NCBI RefSeq assembly: GCF_016808335.1
Contig: NC_053142.1
Location: 47,725,795 to 47,789,794, forward strand
Source of the DNA: Panicum virgatum
Lineage: Eukaryota > Streptophyta > Magnoliopsida > Poales > Poaceae
Length of the DNA: 64,000 nucleotides
Direction: 5' to 3'
A model generated the notes under the pieces. The model saw only the letters and a program-made list of their open reading frames with translations. It made no database searches and was not told the DNA's origin. The position numbers were made by a program, and so were the translations under genes. Shown here piece after piece: positions 1 through 12,143 of this stretch. Each line of letters starts with the position of its first letter. Position 1 is the stretch's first letter.

Positions 1-10
1 GAATCTAGCA

Positions 11-732
11 GGTCTGTTTGGGGAGCTTTTGCCCATTAGCTTCTTGCTTATCAGGCCGGCGAGGAGCAGAGTTGCCGGCCTCGACCGCGCGAAGAGAAGG
101 GCAGCGCGGAGCAGGGCCGCCGGCGGGGGCCGCGTGGAGGCAAGGCGACGCGGAGCAGAGCCGCCGGCGGGGGGTGCGCGGAGGGGAGGAGATCCACTGG
201 CGGCAGGTGGCCGTGCGGGGGGAAGGTGGCGACGAGCAGAGCCGCCAGCGAGGCCGCGCGGAGGGGAGGCCGGCAGGGAGGAGATCCGCCGGTGGGTGGG
301 CCATGCGGAGAGGAAGGTGGCGAGAAGAAGAGCCGCCGGAGGGGCCGCGCGAAGGGAGGGCGGCGGGTGGCGACGGATCTGGGGCGGCGACCTCGAGGGA
401 GGGGGAGCGGAGGCCACTGGCGGCCGATTTCCCCGGCTGCGCGGGTCGCCGGCGGTTGGCCGAGACGGATCTGGGGCCGGCGGAGACGGGCGGCGCGGAC
501 AGGCGGAGGAGCGGCAAGACGGGCGGTGCAGAGGGGAGGAGGGACGCGCGGAAGGGAGGAAGGACGCCAAAAGCTCGGGAAGCTGCTCCGATGGAGCTTT
601 TCCGCTTGTAGTGTGAAGAAGAGCTTTTGGAGCTTCCGCGGTTTGGAGAATCTGACCCCGTTTGGGGGAGCTTGTGGTTTTTGGAACTTCCTGGAGAAGC
701 AAAAGCTCCAGGAAGCTCCCCCAAACAGGGCC
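11..732. mobile_element. Putative terminal-inverted-repeat element with a GC-rich core
   Basis: The left end reads CTGTTTGGGGAGCTTTT from about 13. The right end, read on the other strand from about 728, begins CCTGTTTGGGGGAGCTTC, so the two ends form an imperfect inverted repeat of about 17-20 bases. The core is very GC-rich and is open in several frames on both strands, which reflects composition rather than a gene. A second short inverted match (GGAGCTTCC/GGAAGCTCC types) lies just inside the right end. I could not find a target duplication because only ten bases precede the left end. It could be a non-autonomous DNA transposon or a partial copy; the family is not determined. Confidence 0.4.
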
Positions 733-1479
733 TATGATATTGTGGGTATTACGCTTTTGGAAAATTTACATCAAGGTCCTTTAATGAATTCATATTGGTA
801 ACTTGGGTCCCGAGATCCGTCTCGTGGCAGGTAGAAACCATTAATCCCAAAAGGGTCCCATGTAAACGGTTGGTGTGCTACTCATCTTTGCGAGGACAAC
901 GCCTCGTATTATTCTCCTATCCACCACGCAAAACAAAATTTCACTCTAACAATCACGCTAGCACCCTTTTCATTGTTGAGTGTTTGTTCGAAATTTCAGC
1001 CGGGGTCTGCATATAAATAGGAGGGAAAATGAGGGCAAGAAAATTTAAGTGATTCAGGGGTATTTTTGCACAAACCACATGCCGTCTCTACCTCTTACTT
1101 GTTTATTTGTTCTTGATGAAGTAGCGCTGCTCTTAGATCCTGCCATGGCCGATGGGGCCTTCCTACCTCCACTTTCTCCACAAATCAATTAAAATATGAA
1201 GTGGTTTTGGTTTCCCAATCGCGACGCGACCATGCGCGAGATTCGGTGGCGGCTTTGAGGTTCGGTGTGGACGACGTCACTGCTGACGAGCGGCCGAGCG
1301 ATCTATGAGGGACTGGGCCACTGGCTCTCAGTAACACGAGTCAAACAAAGGAGCTATCGCAAGGCCCCATGTCTCGGCGCACTCCGAATTTGGCGGAACA
1401 GGGTCGTTCCGATGCGCACATGACAGTATGACACAGCTCTGGACTCTATCTAGCACTACAGCAGTCTAACGCCATTTGT
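733..1479. other. Intergenic, nothing recognised
   Basis: The sequence is mixed in composition and holds only short open frames. I see no domain, RNA gene or repeat boundary that I can support. Confidence 0.5.
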
Positions 1480-2440
1480 TTTGACAAAATAGCTAAAATC
1501 GTTCCGAATAACGAAGTTTAGCTCAATTTGTCATTGAATTATGAAAACATCCTATTAATCCATGTACTATTTTAATCGGTCACTCGTCCTTGAATCCAAC
1601 ACGCCACGCCACGCTATGTAGGCTTCTTCCATCACTGTCCAACTCAGCTTGAGTTATGAAATACTCCTTTTACCCTCTATCCATAAAACAGATTTAACAT
1701 AGGCAGTTTTCAACTCGCATTGAGCCAAACCGCTCATCCTCTGCTAGGTCGCCGCCCCTCCCAGGTGGCGAGCTCGCGCCAGACCCTCCCAGCGCGCCGC
1801 CCACTCCCAGCCACCTCGGCTCACCGCCTCTCACCACCCTGTTCCTATTAGCGAGCATGGCCTCTCCCTGCTAGCTTGGGTCGCCGCCCTTCACCACCCT
1901 CTCCTTACCAGCAAGGCCGCCGCAGCCAGATCGCCCCTGACTACTCTCCCAGCAGCTCGCAACGATGCGGGATGAAAGTTGCATCCGTTAAACCTACTAT
2001 GTGGATGGAAGGTAAAAAGGGTATTATTTCATACCCCCAAGCTAATTAGATGGTGAGTGGAGGAGCCTACATGGTGTGCCATGTCGGACTCAAGGATGAA
2101 GTTAAGCCGATTAAGATGGAAATATATTAGGTGCAAATCAACATCTCCATGCAAACTATGAAAACTTCAATCTGGACCATCAGATCAACATCCAAGGGGA
2201 GGAGCGCAAGGAGGTGGGAGGGGGGATTTGCAAAAGTGTGATTACCCAATCAAAGTGCGCGTTCAGAATGTAAAAATACTCAATCCCCCATGACCCTTGG
2301 ATATTAATCCGATGATTTAGATTGAAATTTCCATAGTTTGCATAGAGAGATTGGTTTGCATCTAATATGTTCTCGGTTAAGATAGTTCAGGGACTAAATT
2401 AGATAATTAGATGTTTTTATAGTTTAGGGACTAAATTGAG
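1480..2440. repeat. Large foldback element with a GC-rich centre and a nested insertion
   Basis: The sequence at about 1505-1655 (AATTATGAAAACATCC, then CGTCCTTGAATCCAACACG, then GTAGGCTTCTTCCATCAC) reappears inverted on the right at about 2030-2116 and 2380-2440 (GGAGCCTACATGG, GGACTCAAGGATGAAG, then TTTTTATAGTTTAGGG). The right arm is interrupted by another element (2117-2379). The centre, about 1730-1960, is C-rich and could be captured genic sequence, but I cannot name a source. The long arms suit a Mutator-like or foldback element. The outermost ends are approximate and no target duplication was found. Confidence 0.55.
2117..2379. mobile_element. Nested MITE-like insertion with inverted halves
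   Basis: The left half (ATATTAGGTGCAAATC, then CATGCAAACTATGAAAA, then GACCATCAGATCAACATCC) is mirrored by the right half (GGATATTAATCCGATGAT, then CATAGTTTGCATAG, then TTTGCATCTAATATG). The flanks read TTAAGATGG on the left and TTAAGATAG on the right. This is a nine-base near-duplication that would mark its insertion into the right arm of the older foldback element, and nine bases would suit a Mutator-type MITE. A half copy occurs at about 6670-6810. Confidence 0.5.
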
Positions 2441-4964
2441 GTGAGCATCATAGTTGACGAGAGTTTGACTATTTTGGCGATTGTTTTCTGTTCTGTATTT
2501 GGCTGAAACAATTGGGCAGCAAGAGTCACTGTGGTAAATATCAAGCGGAGAATGTCAAGGTGATGCGTCAGCGTACTGATGCTGAGATTCACGGTGTCTG
2601 GTGTCAAAAGTGACAGGTCACATCCCAAGAAAGGACAAATAAATGGATACACACTTTGGGAAAACACCCTTTTGCACCCGGCAACCGCGAGTGACTTTAT
2701 CCTGTCCACTTGTGCTGTACTGAGATCTGTACTTTCTTGTCTTATTTGGCTGTATTCTCTTGTATTTTAATTTTTTTATTCCTCGGATTTCCATTCTACA
2801 CTGCGAGAGGTACAGGTGAATAGACATAAAGTGCACGGAAGCCTAGAGAAAGCATGCTCCTTTGTGCACTGTTTTACTTTTTGCAGTTGCAGCTCCGTCA
2901 TCCGTGCTCATTTTCTTATCGTTACCTCTCCACCACTCATTTTTTTACCATTTCTTCACACATCTAAAAAAGACTAATTTTATTAGCTGCTCAATCATGT
3001 ACTGCAGCTCCAGCCAATAATAATATTTTGTTGGTAGTGGAATAATCATGTACCGGTACTGGTACCTTGTCAATAAATATTTTGAATTTTAACTACAAGT
3101 AACACTGGAAGAAAATGTTTAGTATTTTTTTTTGAAAGATTCTGTCCAAATATAGTAGTACTGTCATATATATATTCATTTTTTTCTCACTTCATGTGCC
3201 AGCTGGTATATCATGTGTACAAGAACTCATTTGCAATTATATATATAAAAAATATCAAAAAATTTACTATCCGTTAAGCTGATCCTCCAGGGCATGTATA
3301 TAGGCTTTTTATGTACCATGATGTATATGCAGCACATTATTCAATTTATCTAGTACCACCAAGTACCCGAGCCTAAGCACAATGATTTTTATGGATGACA
3401 AAGAAACGAAATTGCCAGGAATTTCTAAAAGAAGGTCAAAGAATATCAAAGTGTGGTACATGTACCTATACATATTGTGTTTCGACAACTAGCTTTGAAA
3501 TAATATAAAAGATCATGTGCAAATTTATTTGAGAACCAAAGCCCCATCCAAACAAAAATGTACATGGTCACGGCCAGTGTCTATCTTAGAGAAGCAAGGC
3601 CCTAATCAAAACACTGCTTAAAGTACGTGTTCATGGGATTTGAACTTCGATATGGAATTATACATCGTATACCTGCTCCACGAGCAAGGGAGCTTGCTGC
3701 CGTTTGCAATGGTTCAGGTACGTCAAGAATCTAAGGAACTGTCATAGATCAAAGAGTGAGGACGGTAGGAGACGGAGCAGACGAGTCAAATTGCGAGAGG
3801 TTTTGCCCAGCTGCACACACATCAGAACAAAAATTAGAATCTCTCCACTAGTCCACTCAATAAAAGCAATTGGCAAGAAAAAATAGATCAGCATATCACA
3901 GAAGGTGCAGTTTTGATATCAGCTTATACCAAATATTGATTTAGCTAGTAATATAGTCTACAAAATAAAACACTACCCTCGTGGCAAGAACAGAGAAGTG
4001 AAGGTTGCTCGTAGAAGTACCTATTGACTGCTGCTCGTGGAGGAGGACACGGATGTAGTACGATGACCACCGAGGCACGCGCATACCGCACAACGCTACC
4101 CCCGATTGCCGGCTGCCCCAGTGTACCTACTATAAATGAGAAATATTTTTGAAACTCAAGAGTAAAGATAAATATAGAAGAAACTCAGTACATGTGTACA
4201 ACTTTATTTAAAGATTAACATGTACTACTACATGAATGCACATATGAGATTGTACAAGAAGACAGCAATAATGCAATTATTGTCAAAACAAGCTTGTTTC
4301 AGGGTTTTTCTTTTGAATGATTAAGCAAAACAAACGTGCATGTAGCAATATGCACAAACATTCTGAGAGCTAAAAATGGGAACTTGGAAACAGGCAGGAT
4401 GCATTTACACAGCAGAAGTTTTGAAACAAGTATTCAGAGTCTCCCTGCTACTAAATGGCTCTAAACAAAGCGTTAAATAACAAGATTAAGATCTTGCATT
4501 TTGCTATTGTTTTTTATTGAATATATATCGTCCACAACCTTCTAGCTTAACTATAGCTGTGCGTCAAACCAACCTTGTCAAACATGTACTGATAAAGAAT
4601 TTCAAATAAGATAACAAAATAACCAGAATAAATACTTTTGTTATCTGGGATTGTTACCTAGAATCACTAGAAAATGTTTTGCTGTTTGCAAGTTGAATGG
4701 TCTTTTGCTAAATATTAGTCAATTTTTCTGACAGTTTAGGTTAACTTTGAGATACATATGTTCAGAAATGTGCCTAAACTTATAGAGCGAAATGGAGCAA
4801 ATGCAGATATAGTAACCTGCAATCTAGTGTAGTTCGATTATGTTCATCATCCAAATAAAACCAAATTGGCATTTTGGTCGGTCCCTACTGACTACTGAAG
4901 TCTGAAAATGCAGGCCCAATTGAGCACATTTGAAGCAATCCCATTAAACAGTCTAATTCACATA
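2441..4964. other. AT-rich intergenic DNA, no gene recognised
   Basis: The sequence is AT-rich with short AT runs (for example near 3165-3255) and only small open frames on both strands. I see no conserved domain, splice-linked exon series or clear transposon boundary. Confidence 0.5.
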
Positions 4965-6540
4965 CTAGAAAATGGAACCCATGCTTCCAAAGAGAATCGT
5001 AACAAAGAAGCAGAACGCACATAATGGGTACTCATATTCAGTCACGAAGCCAAGATTAATCAGTGAGGAAATTCTCTTGCTGTACCTCGATAGAAATGCC
5101 AGAACTTCCATTGTGCCGTGCAAATCGTCCTCTGCCCACCGCCGCGCGCGGCTCCCGTCCAGCGGCCGGTCGTCCTCTGTGCTCCGGTAGCGACGCAGCG
5201 GCGAGGGGCCATGCCGTCGGGGGGCTGGGCGTGGATGGAGAAGGTGGCGGCCCCGCGGGTTGGGCGTGGATGGCGGAGGTGCTCGTGCTGGTGGTGGTCG
5301 CCGCCGCCCCCGTACCGGCCACCCGCCGCCCCGGCCTCGTCCTCCGCGCCCACGGCCGCGCTCACCGCCGAGGTCCTCCCGCCCCCGCAGCCGATCTGGA
5401 ACATACCCGTCTTGGCCGCGCTCTGGAACGTACCCGTCTCGGACGGCGGGAAACGACGGAGTTGTCCGGCGGCGGCACCCAGTACAGGTCGACGTCGACA
5501 GTTTTGACCACCCTACAGGGCGGCGCCCTTGGCTGGCGCCGACACGGCGTGGGACGCCCGCGCTCGAGCCTTCGCCGCCGGCACGCCCACACCCTAGTTG
5601 TCGTTCCCGTCGTTGTCGATGTAGTTGTTGCAGCGCATTGGCAGTTTCTGCTCCGCCGGCGGCATGCGCGGGGGCGGCGAGTACCGGAACCACGCGTCGC
5701 TGTAGGCCTCCGGCTCCGCGTGCCGTCGTGTACCACCAGGCAGGGCCCGCCGCCGCCGCGGCCCCGGAGTGCGGCCGTCGCGGCCCCGGAGTGAAAGCTA
5801 GCAGCAGCAGCAGAGAAGATATGGCCACGGCACCCGCCGGATCTCGGCCCCGCCGCCGGATCCGGTCTCGCCGGCCCTGGATCTGGTCCTCGCTGGTGCG
5901 GGCGGTGGAGAGGACGGAGTCGCTGCCGCCGAAGCTGTACCACGTGTGGGAGGGGAATGGACGGGATAGTTGGTCCCGCCCCGCCGCCGCGCGCAGCACC
6001 GCCGGCCGAGGGGGACACCCAGATCCGCCACCACCCAAGTAAGCCCATCGTTTGACTGTACCAGATCGAGGGTCTCGGCCGCTACAGGCGAGGGTCTCGG
6101 CCAGTGGAGCTCCTCGGTGCGAGCTGCACTCTCGCGGCCGTCGACACCCCTTGGTACAGGGTCTGCTCTCTCGCGGCCATCAACGCCGCGCTTGCCACAG
6201 AGGTACCTCGTCCATCACCGGCTGTCGTGCTCGCGGCGACGCTAGATCTGCTTGTGGCTTCCCCGCGGTCCACGGTCGCGCCCTCCGGCCGCGCGCTTCC
6301 TCCCGGGCGGCGGTTGCGCCCCGCCGTGGCGCGTAGCACCGCCGACCGCGGTATCGCCTGCCTCCACACGCAACACCGCCGGATTTGGGCCCGCCAACGC
6401 CGGATCGGGACACGCCATCGCCGGATCTGGCCGCGCTGCCGATGGTGCCGCTCACTGGCTTCGGGAGCACCTACCGTGGGTTGAGACGGAGGGGATGAGA
6501 GAGAAAGCAAAAGGTTCAAATGATTTTGAAATGGGGTGAG
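4965..6540. other. GC-rich patch with overlapping long open frames, probably not a gene as it stands
   Basis: Composition rises sharply from about 5100 to 6480. Open frames of up to 357 codons exist on both strands, rich in Arg, Pro, Ala and Gly, and they overlap one another. One minus-strand stretch near 5600-5750 reads like protein-coding sequence (a Tyr/Trp-containing segment followed by an Asn/Asp-rich run), but I could not assign a family or link it to a start. The patch may be a decayed gene, a captured gene fragment or a CpG-rich 5' end. I give no function. Confidence 0.35.
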
Positions 6541-6669
6541 GGGGAGTCTACAATTTTTATTCTGTATACTAGCTGTACATGTACACGTATAGAATATATG
6601 ATTTGATATAAACCTGTTCCATTCTGACACCGTCCAAATCTCGAGGTAAAAATGGAAGTACAGGATAAC

Positions 6670-6810
6670 ACCTACGGGGGTACCCGGCTCCTAGAAAATT
6701 TCATTCCACACTTTGCAACATAGATGTTAATCCGGTGGTTTAGATTGAAGTTTGCACGGTTTGCATGAAAAAGATTTATTTGCACCTGATATGTTCCCCA
6801 TTTAACATAT
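6670..6810. repeat. Half copy of the nested MITE family seen near 2.1-2.4 kb
   Basis: The stretch ATGTTAATCCGGTGGTTTAG, then AGTTTGCACGGTTTGCAT, then TTTGCACCTGATATGTTC parallels the right half of the element ending near 2379. Only one half is visible here, so the copy is incomplete. Confidence 0.5.
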
Positions 6811-6820
6811 CTTCTAATTA

Positions 6821-6907
6821 CACTCTGTTCGCTGCATCCAGCCAGCAGTATTTTTCTCTCACAATAAATTAGCACCAGCCACCAGTCACAGCGCTGCGAA
6901 CAGAGTG
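6821..6907. mobile_element. 87-bp MITE with TTA target duplication
   Basis: The element begins CACTCTGTTCGCTG and ends GCTGCGAACAGAGTG, an inverted repeat with a short interruption. TTA stands immediately outside both ends (6818-6820 and 6908-6910). A TTA target duplication fits the PIF/Harbinger (Tourist) group. The interior (CAGCCAGCAGTATTTTTCTC, CACCAGCCACCAG) is shared with a diverged copy at about 18070-18210. Confidence 0.75.
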
Positions 6908-7099
6908 TTAATCAACTTGCGAGGCAATGTCTAATCTCAAATATCAAGTATACAAATGTGGAATCAACATGGGATACAGCGTACCGTACGTGCCAATACT
7001 CCCGCAACTGATATGCACTACACAAGTACACACGTTTTCTGTTCCATCTATTATCTTATTATTTGGCCAACAAACGGAGCCTCCACGTTCGCTCTCAAG

Positions 7100-7545
7100 G
7101 TCTAGAAATTTTCACATTAATCGAAAAAATAGAAAAATAAAAATTACCCACAATTGCCATTACGATAAAAATTAGCCTAAAATACCCTGTGCCTAATTAA
7201 AAATCACCCACCAATGCCATTATAAAAAATTAAATATAAATACCATTTAGCTATGTATCAGTTATAAATATATACTATTAATAAAAACTAAAGCTAACAA
7301 CAATCAATCAAAATAAAATAAAAATAAAAATAATTATTTGCATAATAATATTATTAAAGCTCAACAAATCAAATTGTTATTATAGGTAGATTATAGTTTT
7401 AATCAACAATAAGACATAATTAGCGATAATGAACAGGATGATGTATGGTAAAAAAATATTATAACCTTTAAGTAAGGATACAACGACATTCAAATTTTTG
7501 AATTTTCAATACTAGCCGCGCAAATGCGCGGGCTATACGCCTAGT
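7100..7545 (+). mobile_element. Helitron-type 3' end with AT-rich body
   Basis: The 3' signature is explicit: a 6-bp-stem hairpin CCGCGC-AAAT-GCGCGG at 7516-7531, nine bases, then CTAGT at 7541-7545, followed by T. This matches the Helitron rule of a GC hairpin just upstream of CTRR and insertion between A and T. The upstream body is AT-rich with no helicase or Rep frame, so the copy would be non-autonomous. I could not place the 5' TC end; the given start is only a guess at where the AT-rich body begins. Confidence 0.6.
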
Positions 7546-8996
7546 TATTTTTTGTTCAGGGAAATCAAGGCCAACCAGTCCCATCCCATGGCATAAATAC
7601 AGTCTTGACGCAGCAACACTTGGTACTCATTGCAATTAGTCAGATTAACCACTTGTCTTTCTCTTTTGACCTGCCATTGACGTCTGCTCTTATAGCTAAG
7701 GAGAAAAAAAAGAGTGCTGGTTAAAAAAATAAAAAATTCAGTTGATTAGTTGAATTAAGAAATAAAAAAGGTACCTCACTGGAAGTCCACAAAAGGATGA
7801 CACAGACAAAGATATATTTCTCCTTGGAAAAGATCGCCGGTTCCAAACAAGCAGCAACAGAGCAAAATCGTTTAGTGTGACTGCGACCTTTCGTTATTCG
7901 TTTTTGTCGCAAAACAGCAATGGCATAAAGTCATAGAGATTAGAGATGTAAATACCACAGTTACGCTTTCGTGCTCGCTTCACGTAAAAAGGTTAACTTG
8001 AGAATTGAAATGCACTTGGCACTTCGATTTATATGTTGGTTAGACTCACTCTCAATTTGCAAGATGAGATAACTCTTCCACACATGTTATATCACTCACA
8101 CTTGGATCATTAGTGGGCTCAAATTTATTCTTGATGAACCGGGATGTCACAAGAGAATCAAAGATTACCCGTACCCAATCCTCTGCGATGCACCTGAACT
8201 TTAACATATCAGGGTGAAACGTGAATCGCTGACCTGTGACCTGACACGAGAAAACCCAGTCTTTTTCTTTTTGAAAAGATAGAAAACACAATAGTCACAA
8301 GTCAAAGTCAGAACTGCGAAGAGAGTAAAAACAGCGCTCGATATTCTAGCTTTGACCAAGTTAACGAACAAAGCGTTAGCATGGATGTGTCGTCCTGAGC
8401 AACCAAAGTTTTCTGCGGGCATTCATAGGGAAAAGCATACTGCACGATTCGTGCCAATATGTCACTGTTTCCGTGTCTAAGATTGGCGTCTGCGCTTATC
8501 GCAGGAGCAGAAAGTCAGTTGGTTTGAGGAAAAAAAAAGATTGCCACTTGAGTCTGCAGCTCTAGCCGTGGGCATCGACAAGGATATTTCTTGTGGAAAA
8601 AGATGCTTCTTCGAAACAACCGGCACGTTGTGCAGTGTGTGTGACAACGACTCCTCTTCCTTTGCAAGCTCGATTTCCAGACTGACTGCTGCACGAAATA
8701 TTCATTAGCAGCTGACTTTATGCGTCTGGTTTCTTGATTAACATTTCATTATCTTCCAGGAGCAAGAAGATTCATGCAGATGAGAGAAGCAAAAAAAAAT
8801 CACCTACCTATGTCAGAATTGTCTAGCTTTGACCAGGTTGATGAACGAAGTCGTCAGCATGGATGTGTCCCGAGTGGGCAAAATCCTCGGCCGGATCTTC
8901 TCTGCGGCTGTTACTGCATATGCTGTCTGCTTTCAGCTTAAGCTGTTATTACCCTATGCCCAATTTGGCTTAACTTCAGGCTACCTGTTATTCTAA
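7546..8996. repeat. Degenerate direct duplication in otherwise unassigned DNA
   Basis: Segments of about 7775-8425 reappear in diverged form at about 8580-8915. TCTAGCTTTGACCAAGTT with AGCATGGATGTGTC (near 8345-8390) matches TCTAGCTTTGACCAGGTT with AGCATGGATGTGTC (near 8822-8870), and both follow a GGAAAA-AGAT-type stretch. The two copies look like a decayed tandem duplication of a larger unit. Small minus-strand open frames run through both, but I recognise no family. Confidence 0.45.
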
Positions 8997-9227
8997 GGCC
9001 TTGTTTAGTTTGTTAAAAGTTGTTGATTTTGGTAATGTAGTACATTTCGTTGTTACTTGACAAATAATATCCAATCATGGACTAATTAGACTTAAAAGAT
9101 TCATCTCGTGCTAATCAGTTAGACTGTGTAATTAGTTATTTTTCAATTGCATTTAGTGCTCCATGAATGTGTCCGAACATTCGATGTGACGGGTACTGTA
9201 AAAAAAAATTTGGAACTAAATAGGGCT
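8997..9227. mobile_element. Grass MITE of the GGCCTTGTTTAG type
   Basis: The left end is GGCCTTGTTTAGTTTG and the right end is GGAACTAAATAGGGCT, an imperfect inverted repeat. The interior carries AATCATGGACTAATTAG and GATTCATCTCG, which I recall as usual for this abundant grass MITE group. No exact target duplication is visible. Confidence 0.7.
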
Positions 9228-11130
9228 TCAATAATCAAGTACTACATATGTTAAGGTATATATATCAAAATCTAGAAAAGCTAAAATGATTAATAATTTA
9301 TGATGGAGGAAGTAGAGTTAAAAGTTGAAATCAGGTAGAGAACACGTGCTTGTCCTGAAGTTGTTCGTAGGACAGAATATGTTCCAAAGAATTAGTACCA
9401 AATGAAATGATAACGCGTCACCAGAACCACTTGCATGGTCTTCATTACATATAAAGTAATCCCTCAAAGTGTGGTCATGCTTCCCGAGCCATTGAATTGA
9501 ATTCCCGGATCAAAAGCTTGGGGGCAGGTTAGGTGCCGATTAGGTCCCGCATGTAACGGAAACATAGGTGTCAGAGAACAAAAAAGGGGATATATTTTCC
9601 GTGCTCTGCAGAGATACGGCACGACCGTGATAGGACTAGGACTGGAGTCAAGAGAGCTTGTAATCACACCAGCAACTTGCAATTCACACAGGCTATTCTG
9701 CAATGCACTTGATCCATCAAGTGGACCTCCAAGCATCTAATCAGTCACTGGATCAGAAAAGTTTACTTGCATAATTGATGGGCCTCGTAGATTGAAATCA
9801 GGACATGACGGGAAATCGGGGAATATACTAGATGGGCCTTTCAAACTTGGGCTGAATTTTTATGGGCCGGAAGATCCAACTGTTTGCTTAAAAAATGGGA
9901 CTGGAGGTGGAGGCCGCCGATAGCGTTACCTGATGGATATATTAGCAATGCATGGGCCAGATGCAGAAAGAGAAGCTGAGAGTACATGGTGGATTACCAA
10001 TTTATCTCCTCACAAACCTGGAGGGTTATTTCTCAACAACAAAAAAAGCGTTCTCATCGCAGAGTATTGCAAGAAGTAAAGCTGAGACTATTCTGTCAAA
10101 TATTTAGTACATGGAGATGATACGGCCGAGCTCGATTGCTCGAATCCAAACCGGACACTGAACGCCGACATGAACGAACACCTTCAGGCAGCGGCAGGCT
10201 TCAGCGCAGCGCTGCACAGGAAACTGTAGCTTGGTCAGCGGCGTGCACGGGAATAGAATCCTGACAAACCAACCCACTGCAACGTTCCCCTGCTAGAAAA
10301 CCTCATCGCCATCGATCACCGGTTCACCCTACGCCAAGAAAGCAAATCTACCTTTGCCAATCGCCATACCTCTTCTGAAAAGGCCCTGCGCGCGCCATCC
10401 TGCAACGCTGTAGCTTTTCACCTTTCACCAGCATTCCCAAGCACACAGCCGCACAGGCACAGCTCGTCCTCTGACCTCCTCTTCTTCTTCCCTCCTCCTC
10501 AAGATGCTCCCAGCTTTTCAGGCTTGAGCCCTGCAAGTCACTTTGTTATGCTGCGCACATGGGAAGTTTTTTTGAAAAAGGCACATGGGAAGTTCAGAGA
10601 GACGGTAGACAGCAGCAATGTGGCTAACAAAAATGGCCAGAAATCTTTCATCGACAGCGGCACGGGATTGGAAATAATGCAGCACGGCGCGTTGATTGAT
10701 CCAAAGGGAAAGGCACCATTATCCGTGGCCTGTTTTATGGCCGGGACTGGCATATCTGTATTTACAGCAGTAACAGCGGAGCCAGTGCAGCTGCTGGGCT
10801 TCACATGCCAAGTTCACATGAACCGCAACATAGCAGGGACACGTGGAGCCCGCGCTCCCTGATGAGTGATAACGATAGCTGGTAGTCTGGCTGGTATGCT
10901 CCTGTCGCCTTGTACAAACATGTTAGTACATCAGCTTCTCAAAAGATGAGGTGATTGATTAGTGGAAATGTTTTGGATTCCTGATTGAGTAGTTCAGCTA
11001 GCTTGGTGACAGTCGAACTACGTCATTTACATGTAAAGGGAGAGGTACAAGGGCAACATTCATCATACCCTTGAAGTTCTGACTGGCTGCAGGATAGGCA
11101 GCTCCTTCTGCAAAATCATCTGAGAGGAGC
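9228..11130. other. Intergenic, no gene recognised
   Basis: Several short open frames occur on both strands (for example 10348-10536 on the minus strand and 10524-10862 on the plus strand), but they overlap and show no domain or splice-supported extension. A CT-rich stretch lies at about 10475-10505. I see no RNA gene. Confidence 0.45.
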
Positions 11131-11140
11131 TGGCTTCCAT

Positions 11141-12133
11141 TTTTTATTTTTTTAATACAATATTTTTACGGTAATTTTGGATTAATACTCCTAATACAAG
11201 GAATTCCAGAACTAGACCTGTATTGCCCCAGACGAAATTTGAATTTCGACCTCCCAGCAGACGAAATTTGCCTATTTTGAAATAAATTTCGTCCAACCAT
11301 TAGACGAAAATTATATTTTCGTCCACACACTGCGCAAAATTGTAATTTCATCTAATTTATAGACGAAAATAGATTTCGTCTACCCAGCAGACGAAATTTA
11401 GTTTGCTTTATTTATTTTTTCAATTTAGACATTTTTTTTGTTGTTTTGAACATTTGTCATCGTTGAGTTATTATTTTTGCATACAAACTTCTCGACCTAC
11501 ATGTAGGTTGATCACGCGGACGATAGACATTTTGGATAGTTCTTTTTTGTTGTATACTCCTTATTTTGTAAGATTTTTTACATTCAGCAGCCTGAAGTTC
11601 ATATTTTTTAGTTGGAACTTGAATTGGTTGATTATGTTTCCAAAAAAAATAAATGTATTTTTCTCCGCAAAACCGGTGGACGAAATCTCAATTTCATCTT
11701 CCGCGCCCTGCTGCTGCACCCGCCCGCCGAGAGGAACAGGTGAGAGAGAGAGGGAGCGGTGAGGAACAGGTGAGAGAGAGAGGGAGCGGTGAGAGAGGAA
11801 CGTGTGAGAGAGGACGGGATCACGGGCCGTAGTAACGGGTGGACGAAATCAACAAAATTTGCATTGATTTCGTCCAATCGGAGGACAAAATTAGATTTCG
11901 TCCACCCATTGGATGAAATACTGTGGTCCACGTTCAAATCGTATGGTCAGAAGATGAAATATAAATTTCGTCTAACGGGAAGACGAAATTACCTAATTTT
12001 GTTTGCTGGGTGGATGAAATTTAAATTTCATCTGTTGGACAGATGATACAGGTCTAGTTTTGAAATTACTCATATTCAGAGTATTAATCCATAATTACCT
12101 TAAAAATCGTATTAAAAAAATAAAAAATTCAGT
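11141..12133. mobile_element. Mutator-like element with 10-bp target duplication and GACGAAAT motif arrays
   Basis: TGGCTTCCAT flanks the element on both sides (11131-11140 and 12134-12143), a 10-bp direct repeat close to the 9-bp rule for Mutator-like elements. Inside it, the left terminus (TTTTTATTTTTTTAATACA, then GGTAATTTTGGATTAATACTC, then AACTAGACCTGTAT) matches the right terminus read on the other strand over about 90-110 bases. The body carries many copies of GACGAAAT/ATTTCGTC arranged as back-to-back pairs. A GC-rich centre (about 11700-11860) contains a direct repeat GTGAGAGAGAGAGGGAGCGG. There is no transposase frame, so the copy is non-autonomous. Confidence 0.75.
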
Positions 12134-12143
12134 TGGCTTCCAT

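Noticed and set aside
4965..6048. Open frames of up to 357 codons on the minus strand and 260 on the plus strand
   Set aside because: Several long frames overlap on both strands in a GC-rich patch, with low-complexity Arg/Pro/Gly translations. No domain or splice support.
7722..7745. TTAAAAAAATAAAAAATTCA match to the right end of the Mutator-like element at 12.1 kb
   Set aside because: About 24 bases of mostly A/T sequence with no second end; could be a fragment of the same family but is too weak to annotate.
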